Source: Deltaproteobacteria bacterium (lineage in GTDB: Bacteria > Desulfobacterota > UBA8473). Taken from it: DNA of 7,196 nucleotides. The position numbers were made by a program, and so were the translations under genes. The notes under the pieces were generated by a model that saw only the letters and a program-made list of their open reading frames with translations, made no database searches and was not told the origin of the DNA. The DNA lies in contig DAOWME010000160.1 in NCBI GenBank assembly GCA_030643245.1, positions 1 to 7,196 on the forward strand, in the 5' to 3' direction. Below are positions 1 through 6,845 of the stretch, in pieces. The first letter of the stretch is position 1. Every line of letters starts with the position of its first letter.

Positions 1-66
1 ATAGGTTAAATTTAATAGCTGGAGGCTGTTCTTTCTTTACGCTCACTTAGATGCGAGTTCTGCACG

Positions 67-81
67 GGTTAAAATTTAACC
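67..81. repeat. AT-rich perfect palindrome, possible operator
   Basis: The bases GGTTAAAATTTAACC form two perfect 7-bp arms around a single central base. A near copy, GGTTAAATTTAA, lies at 4-15. The pair of sites about 60 bp apart upstream of the PBP gene could be a regulator binding site, but AT-rich palindromes arise easily by chance and no regulator is encoded nearby. Confidence 0.3.
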
Positions 82-134
82 ACCGTTGAATCAGCCATAA
101 TTTCAAAAGTGTAAACTGATGTATGAAGGATGCC

Positions 135-170
135 GAATAGTCGAACTATTTTGAGGATTTTGTGTTTGAA
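135..170 (+). repeat. Intergenic repeat, copy 1
   Basis: This 36-bp segment starts with a small inverted repeat (AATAGT, three bases, ACTATT) and ends with GAGGATTTTGTGTTTGAA at 153-170. The same 18 bases recur exactly at 5769-5786, again just after a small AATAG/CTATT inverted repeat, on the same strand. The two copies lie in the two repeat-bearing gaps that flank the PBP-to-FmdE block. An 18-base exact match between two non-coding stretches is very unlikely by chance in a 7-kb window, so they probably belong to a dispersed, decayed repeat family. Confidence 0.6.
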
Positions 171-270
171 GATCGGGCAAAGATGGCCTGAAGATGAGAT
201 GCACAAATGGGGAAGTTATTTCGTCCCCGTCCCTTAGTATAAAGATAAATCAGAATTGTTGCAGGATGAG

Positions 271-3216
271 ATGAAAGTCCTTAAAGTCTTCTCTCTAATC
301 TTTATCATACTATTGTTGATCCTCTCTTCTGTCGGGTTTTTTTATTATAAAACTCAGTGGATTCCGGCTTTAGAGATGACAAAGCGGGAGAATATCCAAA
401 AGATTATTCTTGCTGAAAGTCCGGTTTACTATGAAAATGGCAAGGAGATCATAGGGGTTTTCTTTCAGGAGGAACACAGAAGGTATCTTAAGTTTGTTGA
501 TATCCCTAAGGACTTCATCAATGCCCTCATAGCCGCGGAAGATCACAGTTTCTATAAACATCATGGCTTTGACCTAAAGGCTGTCATGAGAGCACTCTTT
601 GTCAACTTAAGGTCCGGCAGGATAGTCCAGGGAGGGAGTACCATTACCCAGCAAACGGCGAAGAACATATTTAAGAGGGAAAAGAGGTCTTTCAGAGGTA
701 AGATAAAAGAGTTGATTCATGCCCTTGTATTGGAGTCGTACTATACGAAGGACGAGATCATCGAGTTCTATTCCAATCAGTTTTTTGTGAACAGCAACGG
801 AAGGGGAATCGGTGTAGCTGCAGAGTATTTCTTTGACAAACCCGCCGGCCAATTAAGCTTGGCGGAGTATGCATTTATCGCCGGATCGGTCAAGGGACCC
901 AATCGCTATAATCCCTTTACTAAGAAGACCCCTGAGGCCAGAGAAAGTGCCATATCACTGGCAAATCAACGCAGGGATTATGTATTCAAGAATATGTACA
1001 AATTGGGGATGATCTCCTCAGAGGAATATGAGACTGCGAGAGAGCAACCCATAGGCTTTAAAGAAGGGCGGATAGGATATAAACTCAATGTCATCCTCGA
1101 CTATATTCGAGAGCAGCTCGAATCAGAGCCCTTTCATAATATATTACTTGAACAGGGTATTGATAACATCGCCACCTCCGGCTTCAAGATCTATACGACC
1201 ATTGACAAAGAAATTCAAGAAGGCGCCTTCCTTACACTTCAGAAAAATCTGTCCTATTTAGAAACAAAGTTAAACGGTTACGACAGGAAAGCGATTCAAG
1301 AGCGATATGCCGGCCTTACAGATGGGGAATCGAATAGGCCCGGAGTTGGTTCTTTGTGCTTTGGCAGGGTCTCAAAGGTCGTGAGTAAGGGTAAGTCTTC
1401 CTATATCGACGTAGAGTTCGAGGAGACCGGAGGGAGGATTGGTTACCCGGGAATGTCGAGGTTGACGAATGCCTGGGTGAAATCAAGGTTCGGAGAGGGG
1501 ATTCGGTTGAAGAAGAGACATGTTAGCCGGTTTTTAGAGATGTTCCGCCCCGGAGACCTGGTATTTGTCCACGTAAAGGGACATGACAGCGAATCGAACA
1601 TGCTGACACTTGAACTGGAGCAAAGCCCGGAAATGGAGGGGGGCCTTATCGTATTGAAGAATGGGGAGATAAAGGTGATGGTGGGCGGGTTCAAAAACGA
1701 GTTCTTCAATCGAGCGGTAGATGCCAAGAGACAGCTGGGTTCAATCTTCAAGCCCATCGTATATACGGCTGCCCTGCAATTAAACTGGAACAGTCTCGAC
1801 GCCCTGGAAAATACTGAGACCGCTTTTGAATTTGAAAATACGGTTTACCGCCCAAGGCCCGATCATGAAAGCTCCTGTTCTAGCGTGTCAATGGCATGGG
1901 CAGGCGTTAAGTCGGAAAATCTTGCCACGGTGTGGCTTCTCTATCACCTCTGTGACAGATTAAACATGAATCGATTCCGGAACACGGCTGAAAAGGTGGG
2001 ACTGACTCATGGAGAGGATGAGAGCTATGTCCAGTACAAGATAAGGATAAGGGACAAGAATGGCATAGTGGTGGACAAGAAGTCAATCATGGAGGCAGCC
2101 TTTGGAGAGGCAAAGAAGGAATTGATTACAGATCTTATCTTTGAAGGGGAAGACCTTATCGTTGAAAGGTTAAGGATGCTCAGATTTGAAGGGTTTCCGG
2201 GTCAAGGGGCAAACGACGGATTCCCCCAGGATATATTAGATAGACTTGCTGCCGGTATGCAACAACAGCACAAGAATATTATGGAATTTGATCGATACGA
2301 TTTTAGGGTTCTATCCAGAATAAGGGACTTCAGGGTATTGGTGGGTCTGAGATATGTGATGAAATTGGCAGAGAAGATGGGGATTTCCTCTAAGCTTGAC
2401 GAAGGTTTGTCTTTTCCATTGGGTTCTAATGCGATCAGCCTTCTGGAGGCATCGTTGATTTATCATACGATCCTATCCGGAAAGGTCTACCCCATCGGTG
2501 AAGGCCTTTCTGTAAAATACGCGCCGATTATCAAAAAGATAGTGGACCGTGACGGGGCGGTGATATATGAATACCATCCAAGGCCTTCTCGCATTCTGGA
2601 TCACAGGATATCAAATATGGTTACTCCTATCTTGAGGTCCGTGGTTAAACACGGAACCGGAAGGAGAGCATCAGGCAGGATCCTTGTGAAGAGTGAGGAT
2701 CTTGGATGTACCGATTTACACGATGGCGTCTCTTTTGAGATTCCTGCTTTTGGAAAGACAGGAACATCCAATGACTTCACTAACTCGAGTTTTTGCGGAT
2801 TTATCCCCGGCCCCGTTGACAGTAAAAAAGGTTTAAATATAGATAATAGTTATGTGATTGTATCCTATGTCGGCTACGATAACAATCGACCGTTAAGGAA
2901 CGCACACATTAAGATTTATGGGGCTTCCGGGGCACTTCCCATCTGGATAGATACGGCCAAGATAGTAGTGAGTACAAAGAGATATTCGAAGCATATTGAT
3001 TTTGTAGATTTGGTTTTTCAGGAAGCAGATGAGGTCTCACTATCGAAAGCACCTGAAATGATATCGGTAATTGTGAACCCTTTCACCGGTTTGCCTCAGC
3101 GGCTTGACACAGAGGAAAAGGGCTCAGGAGAGACGATTAGGATTGAGAGTTATGGGGAGATGGAGAAAAAGGGTTTTATCCCTCATAGGTTCTTCTTGCC
3201 ATTTCCGCAGAAGTAA
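271..3216 (+). CDS. Class A penicillin-binding protein (bifunctional peptidoglycan glycosyltransferase/transpeptidase), PBP1A-like
   Basis: The enzyme polymerises lipid II into glycan strands and cross-links them at the periplasmic face of the inner membrane. Numbering from ATG 271 (981 residues): membrane anchor about 4-26; GT51 domain with the EDHSFYKHHGFD motif (catalytic Glu90), GGSTITQQTAKN (121 onward), KDEIIEFYSNQ (160 onward) and LSLAEYAFIAG (195-205); an OB-like linker about 359-455; then the transpeptidase with SIFK (nucleophile Ser491, Lys494), SEN (548-550) and KTGT (829-832). All catalytic motifs look intact. About 280 residues separate SEN from KTGT, longer than in the E. coli class A PBPs, because of an extra helical segment near 585-685. 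ATG 271 is preferred over TTG 256 because AGGA lies four bases upstream of it, whereas TTG 256 has no Shine-Dalgarno sequence; starting there would add five residues. The next gene encodes a possible partner lipoprotein. Confidence 0.95.
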   Translation: MKVLKVFSLIFIILLLILSSVGFFYYKTQWIPALEMTKRENIQKIILAESPVYYENGKEIIGVFFQEEHRRYLKFVDIPKDFINALIAAEDHSFYKHHGFDLKAVMRALFVNLRSGRIVQGGSTITQQTAKNIFKREKRSFRGKIKELIHALVLESYYTKDEIIEFYSNQFFVNSNGRGIGVAAEYFFDKPAGQLSLAEYAFIAGSVKGPNRYNPFTKKTPEARESAISLANQRRDYVFKNMYKLGMISSEEYETAREQPIGFKEGRIGYKLNVILDYIREQLESEPFHNILLEQGIDNIATSGFKIYTTIDKEIQEGAFLTLQKNLSYLETKLNGYDRKAIQERYAGLTDGESNRPGVGSLCFGRVSKVVSKGKSSYIDVEFEETGGRIGYPGMSRLTNAWVKSRFGEGIRLKKRHVSRFLEMFRPGDLVFVHVKGHDSESNMLTLELEQSPEMEGGLIVLKNGEIKVMVGGFKNEFFNRAVDAKRQLGSIFKPIVYTAALQLNWNSLDALENTETAFEFENTVYRPRPDHESSCSSVSMAWAGVKSENLATVWLLYHLCDRLNMNRFRNTAEKVGLTHGEDESYVQYKIRIRDKNGIVVDKKSIMEAAFGEAKKELITDLIFEGEDLIVERLRMLRFEGFPGQGANDGFPQDILDRLAAGMQQQHKNIMEFDRYDFRVLSRIRDFRVLVGLRYVMKLAEKMGISSKLDEGLSFPLGSNAISLLEASLIYHTILSGKVYPIGEGLSVKYAPIIKKIVDRDGAVIYEYHPRPSRILDHRISNMVTPILRSVVKHGTGRRASGRILVKSEDLGCTDLHDGVSFEIPAFGKTGTSNDFTNSSFCGFIPGPVDSKKGLNIDNSYVIVSYVGYDNNRPLRNAHIKIYGASGALPIWIDTAKIVVSTKRYSKHIDFVDLVFQEADEVSLSKAPEMISVIVNPFTGLPQRLDTEEKGSGETIRIESYGEMEKKGFIPHRFFLPFPQK

Positions 3217-3224
3217 GTTATAAA
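3196..3224 (+). promoter_or_regulatory. Sigma70-like promoter for the lipoprotein gene run
   Basis: TTGCCA (3196-3201), a 17-bp spacer and TATAAA (3219-3224) each match the sigma70 consensus at five of six positions with ideal spacing. The site straddles the PBP stop codon (3214-3216), predicting a start of transcription near 3231 and a leader of roughly 65 bases before the lipoprotein ATG. It suggests that the lipoprotein, the 62-residue protein and the FmdE-like protein can be expressed independently of the PBP. No terminator hairpin is seen after the PBP gene, so read-through is also possible. Confidence 0.6.
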
Positions 3225-3252
3225 ACTTAAAATTAGGACTCTCGATCAACGC

Positions 3253-3291
3253 TAACTTGTAAGTTATTGAAAAGTTACAACGAAGGTAACT
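3253..3291 (+). promoter_or_regulatory. Inverted repeats in the lipoprotein leader
   Basis: TAACTTGTAAGTTA (3253-3266) is a 6-bp inverted repeat with a 2-base centre. It is followed by AGTTAC (3273-3278) and GTAACT (3286-3291), a second 6-bp inverted repeat. The word AAGTTA or its complement therefore occurs several times in 40 bases just downstream of the predicted promoter. The likely ribosome binding site GAAGG (3282-3286) falls in and beside the loop of the second repeat, so the site could act as an operator or as a leader hairpin. No direct evidence distinguishes these. Confidence 0.35.
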
Positions 3292-3297
3292 GAACAT

Positions 3298-4854
3298 ATG
3301 AAGATCATCGGAAGACTGTTTACTCCCATCCTGCTGGTGGCACTCTTTTCTTTTGGGTGCGCAGTGCTTGAGAAACCCAGGCTTGGATTGAAGAAAAGGA
3401 CACCGCAGCCTTCAAGAGAAAGGCCTGTAATAGCTGAAGAAATTTTAAAGGAAAAGGTCGAGAGTCTTTCAAAACGTATCAGAGAATATGGAGACCTGGA
3501 AAGAAAATTAGAGAAAGAAGGAAAAGGTGACTCAAGGGCGTTGACTGAATTACGACAAAGTCAATGGTATGCAGAGGACCTGATAAGAACGTACAGGATG
3601 ATCGGTAACTTACAAAGTAAGCTGTCAGGATACAGTCCTTACGCTGCGGACAGGAAAGTTTACCGAGCGATAATAGAGAGGCTGTTCCAAGAGTTGACCG
3701 GATTGGAAAGCGGTTATTTTGAGGATAGGGATGAGTCATGGTTTGCCGAAGAACAATTCCTTACGAGGTATGAATCGGAGATTAAGGAGATTGAGGGATG
3801 CTGTGCCGGCAAGGATTATCCAAAACTTGTCGAATCTTACAAAAGGGTGGAAGCCATATATGGTGAAGACCTGATCCCAGTAAAGCTCAGGTTGTGCTAC
3901 GCAGACGCCCTCTCACTTACGGATCAGGTAAATGAAGCCATAGAGGTAGCTGAACGAGTGGTAGAGAACGATTCTCCGGATTCCACAGTGATACGCGCAA
4001 CTCTAATTGAGTGGTATCTCAAGTCAAAGAGGCCTGAAAAGGCGCTGAAAAACTTTGAAAAGCTGTCTAATGAACTGGACAAAAAGATGGAAATCTTCCT
4101 GTCCAGTAGAAACAGGATAACATCACCCATGGATGGAGAACCGGATGAGCCTACAAAGAAGTTGTCTATTGACGGGATTGTCGAAGAAGATTTAGTGCCA
4201 GTTGAAGATGACGGAACAGAGCTTGAAGAAGGGGAGGGTATCAAGGGAGATGAACTGAAGCAGGATAGCCTCTGGGAGATGGAAGAAGGGAAAAAGGTGG
4301 GGCTTGATGAGGGGTTGAAGAGAGCAAATGATCTGATGAACGAGCGGAGGTTCCACGAGGCCCGTGGGATCTTGCTGCACCTCAGAGCGAGTATCTGGCA
4401 ACCTCAGGAGAGAGAGGCGGTGGAAAATTCGCTCCGAAGCCTAAGGCTCGAAGAAAACAAAGCTAAAGGTGAGGAAGAAGAAGAAAGGTTCATGATGGCA
4501 AAGAAGCTCATAGAGTGTGAAAGATATGAGGATGCCATCACCGAGTTGAATAAGTTGAGAGACGGCGAAAGATACGGCCGGGAGAGTCAGGAGATGACGC
4601 AGAGATCCATCGATGAATTTGCCAGGAAAAAGAGAGGAGAAGCTGCGAAGTTGTTCCTCATGGCAAAGAAAACAACAGACTCGATGGAGAAAAAGGAGTT
4701 GCTTTCAAGATCATTTAAACTACTGAAGGAGGTTATAAAAAAATATCCAACCAGTAGTTACTCGGGAAAGATAATCAAAAATATCGAGGCTGTAAAGGAA
4801 GAGATGCTGGAGATTGATCTTCAATCCTCAAAAGAGGAGTTCATGCCTCACTGA
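3298..4854 (+). CDS. TPR-like helical lipoprotein, candidate PBP partner
   Basis: The 518-residue protein begins with a lipoprotein signal: Lys2 and Arg6, a hydrophobic core, and a lipobox ending FSFGC with Cys21 as the lipidated residue. Residue +2 is Ala, not Asp, consistent with outer-membrane sorting by the E. coli rule. A charged helical or coiled-coil region follows (about 45-165), then TPR-like helical pairs (about 170-265), a Glu/Asp-rich linker (about 279-335), further helical repeats (about 336-425) and a C-terminal segment (about 443-505) resembling the repeats of BamD or YbgF-type proteins, with a KKYPTSSYSGK turn. No enzymatic motif is seen, so a scaffold or protein-binding role is likely. 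It lies 81 bp after a class A PBP gene; the LpoA and LpoP lipoproteins that activate such PBPs also have TPR-like folds, so a PBP activator is an attractive but unproven role. GAAGG, 11 bases upstream, supports the ATG. Confidence 0.85.
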   Translation: MKIIGRLFTPILLVALFSFGCAVLEKPRLGLKKRTPQPSRERPVIAEEILKEKVESLSKRIREYGDLERKLEKEGKGDSRALTELRQSQWYAEDLIRTYRMIGNLQSKLSGYSPYAADRKVYRAIIERLFQELTGLESGYFEDRDESWFAEEQFLTRYESEIKEIEGCCAGKDYPKLVESYKRVEAIYGEDLIPVKLRLCYADALSLTDQVNEAIEVAERVVENDSPDSTVIRATLIEWYLKSKRPEKALKNFEKLSNELDKKMEIFLSSRNRITSPMDGEPDEPTKKLSIDGIVEEDLVPVEDDGTELEEGEGIKGDELKQDSLWEMEEGKKVGLDEGLKRANDLMNERRFHEARGILLHLRASIWQPQEREAVENSLRSLRLEENKAKGEEEEERFMMAKKLIECERYEDAITELNKLRDGERYGRESQEMTQRSIDEFARKKRGEAAKLFLMAKKTTDSMEKKELLSRSFKLLKEVIKKYPTSSYSGKIIKNIEAVKEEMLEIDLQSSKEEFMPH

Positions 4855-4887
4855 GGGGTAGATTTTGACGGAAGGGAGTTTGTAACT

Positions 4888-5076
4888 ATGACCACCACGG
4901 TACCTGAAGGGGAAGCAATAAGGAACGCAGTAAAGTGGATTTCCGGATTTCTGCAGGAAGATCCTGATCAGGCTGTGCAAAAGCTTGTCAACGAGGCGAT
5001 TCTACGTTTCGATCTTTCCCCGAAAGATGCGGATTTTTTGATAAGGTTCTATCGTGAAGAAGAGGCAAACAAATAG
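4888..5076 (+). CDS. Small conserved-looking helical protein of unknown function
   Basis: This 62-residue protein is preceded by a strong ribosome binding site, GAAGGGAG (4871-4878), nine bases before the ATG. It sits 33 bp after the lipoprotein and 32 bp before the FmdE-like gene on the same strand, so it is very probably translated as part of that operon. It has no signal peptide, membrane segment or cysteine. The sequence reads as two or three amphipathic helices, with an N-terminal VPEGEAIRNAVKWI stretch and a later LRFDLSPKDADFLIRFY stretch. I recognise no named domain or function. Its short, acidic and soluble character would fit an adaptor or regulator, but that is a guess. Confidence 0.8.
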   Translation: MTTTVPEGEAIRNAVKWISGFLQEDPDQAVQKLVNEAILRFDLSPKDADFLIRFYREEEANK

Positions 5077-5108
5077 ACAGTAAACGGTTAGTTACAGGAG
5101 AAGAAACC

Positions 5109-5669
5109 ATGTATCCTGAAGATTACAAAGAATCTATAGCGTTTCATGGTCATTCGTGCCCAGGGTTAGCCATTGGTTATCGGGCTGTTAAGACGGCCAT
5201 GGGCAAGGCTGGTTTCAGGAAAGCAGAGGATGAAGAACTGATTGCCATCGTCGAGAACAAATCATGCAGTGTCGATGCTGTTCAGTTTCTCCTGGGCTGC
5301 ACCTTTGGGAAGGGGAATCTTATATTTAAGGACCACGGGAAGCAGGTTTTTACATTTGCGGAGAGAACCAGCGGAAAAGCTGTGAGAGTCAGTTTACGTC
5401 CTGGCTCTTTGGATGCCCCCAAAGGTTTGAGTGAAGGGGACGAGCAGGAGATGAGAAAAAGGATGGTGGAGAGGATTCTCTCCATGCCGGAAGAAGAACT
5501 CTTCACTGTTGAGCATCTAAGAGTGGATCTCCCCGGAAAAGCACAGATACGTGCCTCAGTAGTCTGCGATCTATGCGGTGAAACTACAATGGAGACCAAG
5601 ATCGTGGAGAGAGAAGGAAAGGTCTATTGCATCCCATGCGCAAACCGACTTTCTGAGAAGGGGAGTTAG
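5109..5669 (+). CDS. FmdE family protein with C-terminal zinc ribbon
   Basis: The 186-residue protein has the FmdE-family core: FHGHSCPG (His13, His15, Cys17) at the N-terminus, then NKSCSVDAVQFLLGCTFGKGNL (50-71, with Cys53, Asp56 and Cys64). These residues form the family's expected metal site. A treble-clef or zinc-ribbon-like C-terminus carries CDLC (Cys153, Cys156) and CIPC (Cys174, Cys177). The family is named for a protein found with formylmethanofuran dehydrogenase, but many members occur in bacteria without methanogenesis, where links to molybdenum or tungsten enzymes are suspected and the reaction is not settled. No formylmethanofuran or formate dehydrogenase gene is in this window. 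It is predicted to be cytoplasmic. AGGAG (5096-5100), eight bases upstream, supports the ATG. It is the last gene of the rightward run. Confidence 0.9.
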   Translation: MYPEDYKESIAFHGHSCPGLAIGYRAVKTAMGKAGFRKAEDEELIAIVENKSCSVDAVQFLLGCTFGKGNLIFKDHGKQVFTFAERTSGKAVRVSLRPGSLDAPKGLSEGDEQEMRKRMVERILSMPEEELFTVEHLRVDLPGKAQIRASVVCDLCGETTMETKIVEREGKVYCIPCANRLSEKGS

Positions 5670-5874
5670 GGATGTGGCCGAAATAACTTCCTCAAGTTGG
5701 CGCTCAGATTTAGGTTAGATTTGTTCGATCTGAAAATACAAAACCACAGGAATAGTTTTGCCTATTTCGAGGATTTTGTGTTTGAACGTAATCCTGCTCA
5801 ACTGCACAGCTTGAACTTGTTTCGTTTCCGCTTTTCAGTTGCAGGGAGAGAAAACAGTCTGTGTCCGTCTGTGG
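5670..5874. other. Convergent intergenic region made of repeat-like pieces
   Basis: This 205-bp gap separates the FmdE-like gene from the oppositely oriented lipM. It contains the word CGAAATAACTTCC (5679-5691), which recurs inverted at 211-223; an imperfect inverted copy of that word at 5813-5824; the 37-bp repeat at 5750-5786; and two copies of GTCTGTG (5857-5863, 5867-5873) directly against the lipM stop codon. Reading frames through it lack ribosome binding sites and look like chance. I see no hairpin followed by a T-run on either strand, so termination of the two facing genes is unexplained. Confidence 0.5.
5750..5786 (+). repeat. Intergenic repeat, copy 2
   Basis: This is the second copy of the element at 135-170. 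The 18 bases at 5769-5786 are identical, and the preceding part keeps the GAATAGT start and the CTATTT end, with AATAG and CTATT able to pair around a six-base loop. It lies on the same strand as copy 1, about 5.6 kb away. Confidence 0.6.
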
Positions 5875-6714
5875 CTAATTTCTGAGGTTCCAGCCCGGAT
5901 CCAGATAGCAGTTCCTGAGATAATGTTCTCTCAGTCGCTCTTCCTGAAGGCTGAGACCCCCATTTTTCAAATCGATCCCCAACCCTTCCTCAAACCCCCC
6001 GATAAATATCTCCTGAAGCTCAAGAAATTCCATCTCCTCACATAGCTGATCATTCACAGAAGTTATGTTTGTCTCTAAGTGATTCATAACGTAGCCTCTC
6101 TCCAGCCCCTCAAAGACCAGGGTCTCGGATAGTTTTCCGGCATCGAATCCCAGCAGGATGGAACCGTGCTGAAGGAAGGCCCCGTCCACCCGCCTTTGAG
6201 CACTCCCGCAGATCTTTCTGCAACCAACCACGATCTCGTACCATGAGGGGGACAAGAAGCAACTCGACTTGGACCTCTTCTCAAATAATCCCTTTCTTCC
6301 CGAGCTGGAGGTAACCAGTTGAGCTATGATACCCAGTCTCTTAAACCCGGCAATTAAACAAGAGCTTATCCTTTTGTAAGTCCCCAGGATATTCATTGGG
6401 AAGAGCGGATTGTCCAAAGGGGAAATCAAGGAGTAGGTCAGTTCTTTGTCATGTAGAACCGCCCTTCCCCCTGTGGCGCGGCGAACCACATCGATACCGA
6501 ATCTTTCGCAGACTTGTATGTTAACCGTATCTTCAACTCGTTGAGAGTATCCTAAGGAGACCGCATGGGGTTCCCAGCCATAGAACCTGATGGTGGGCGG
6601 GGATTGACCCTGCCTGCAAGCCTCTAATACAGCCTCATCTACAGCCATATTTTCAAATGCGTTCGAAAACCCGGTCGTTAACAGACGCCAGTACCGAAGA
6701 CTATCTTTTCTCAC
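5875..6714 (-). CDS. lipM: LipM-type octanoyltransferase (lipoate/biotin protein ligase family)
   Basis: LipM moves an octanoyl group from octanoyl-ACP to a lipoyl-domain protein such as GcvH, the first step of lipoyl cofactor assembly in the cytoplasm. The 279 residues match the family's usual length of about 280. Visible family motifs are FENMAVDEA (20-28), PTIRFYGWEPHAVSLGYSQ (40-58), RRATGGRAVLHDKELTYS (78-95), SCFLSPSWYE (151-160) and RKICGSAQRR (166-175), followed by LQHGSILL. Cys152 corresponds to the catalytic cysteine expected of LipM, and Lys167 to the conserved lysine. LplA ligases lack that cysteine, which favours transferase over ATP-dependent ligase. Cys165 and Cys169 flank the lysine, where relatives I recall have small residues. 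The start is GTG, with AAGGGA ending eight bases upstream. No lipA or glycine-cleavage gene is in the window, and the gene appears monocistronic. Confidence 0.9.
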   Translation of the reverse strand: MRKDSLRYWRLLTTGFSNAFENMAVDEAVLEACRQGQSPPTIRFYGWEPHAVSLGYSQRVEDTVNIQVCERFGIDVVRRATGGRAVLHDKELTYSLISPLDNPLFPMNILGTYKRISSCLIAGFKRLGIIAQLVTSSSGRKGLFEKRSKSSCFLSPSWYEIVVGCRKICGSAQRRVDGAFLQHGSILLGFDAGKLSETLVFEGLERGYVMNHLETNITSVNDQLCEEMEFLELQEIFIGGFEEGLGIDLKNGGLSLQEERLREHYLRNCYLDPGWNLRN

Positions 6715-6734
6715 TGCGATTTTCCCTTTGTTTA

Positions 6735-6763
6735 AATTTAAAATCTTAATAATCAGCGTCCAA
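6735..6763 (-). promoter_or_regulatory. Weak promoter candidate for lipM
   Basis: Read on the minus strand, TTGGAC (6758-6763), a 17-bp spacer and TAAATT (6735-6740) lie about 20 bases upstream of the GTG start. Matches are three of six and four of six, so this is only a candidate. The -10 box overlaps a self-complementary 12-mer, TTTAAATTTAAA (6731-6742), which could bind a regulator or simply reflect AT richness. Confidence 0.3.
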
Positions 6764-6845
6764 AAAGGAAATCCCTGAAATGGTTCCCTGCGCTTTGATA
6801 TATGCGAATTGTTTGTGGGAATGTAATTCCTTGAGTTCTCGAATT

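Larger units (their letters stand above)
1..255. other. Gene-free leader upstream of the PBP gene
   Basis: No reading frame with gene-like features is seen in these 255 bases on either strand. The stretch holds an AT-rich palindrome (67-81), a similar half-copy at 4-15, a 36-bp repeat-like segment (135-170) and a 13-base word at 211-223 that recurs inverted at 5679-5691. A weak promoter candidate is TTGAAT (86-91), an 18-bp spacer and TGTAAA (110-115), each box matching consensus at four of six positions. A TATAAA box at 238-243 has no good upstream partner. The promoter of the downstream PBP gene probably lies here but cannot be placed with confidence. Confidence 0.5.

Noticed and set aside
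209..228. GGGGA...TCCCC hairpin as a terminator or riboswitch upstream of the PBP
   Set aside because: The stem is only 5 bp, there is no T-run, and no larger conserved fold is apparent.
256..270. TTG at 256 as the start of the PBP gene
   Set aside because: It adds only five residues, lacks a Shine-Dalgarno sequence, and ATG 271 has AGGA just upstream; it remains a possible alternative.
3924..4244. Minus-strand frame of 106 codons inside the lipoprotein gene
   Set aside because: It is Ser/Phe-rich antisense of the acidic Glu/Asp-coding linker and the TPR region, has no ribosome binding site of note, and the sense frame is clearly a real gene.
5282..5599. Minus-strand frame of 105 codons inside the FmdE-like gene
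   Set aside because: It is antisense to a gene with intact family motifs and shows no domain of its own.
5697..6045. Two plus-strand frames in the intergenic region and over the 3' end of lipM
   Set aside because: They lack ribosome binding sites, run through repeat-like DNA and overlap lipM antisense.
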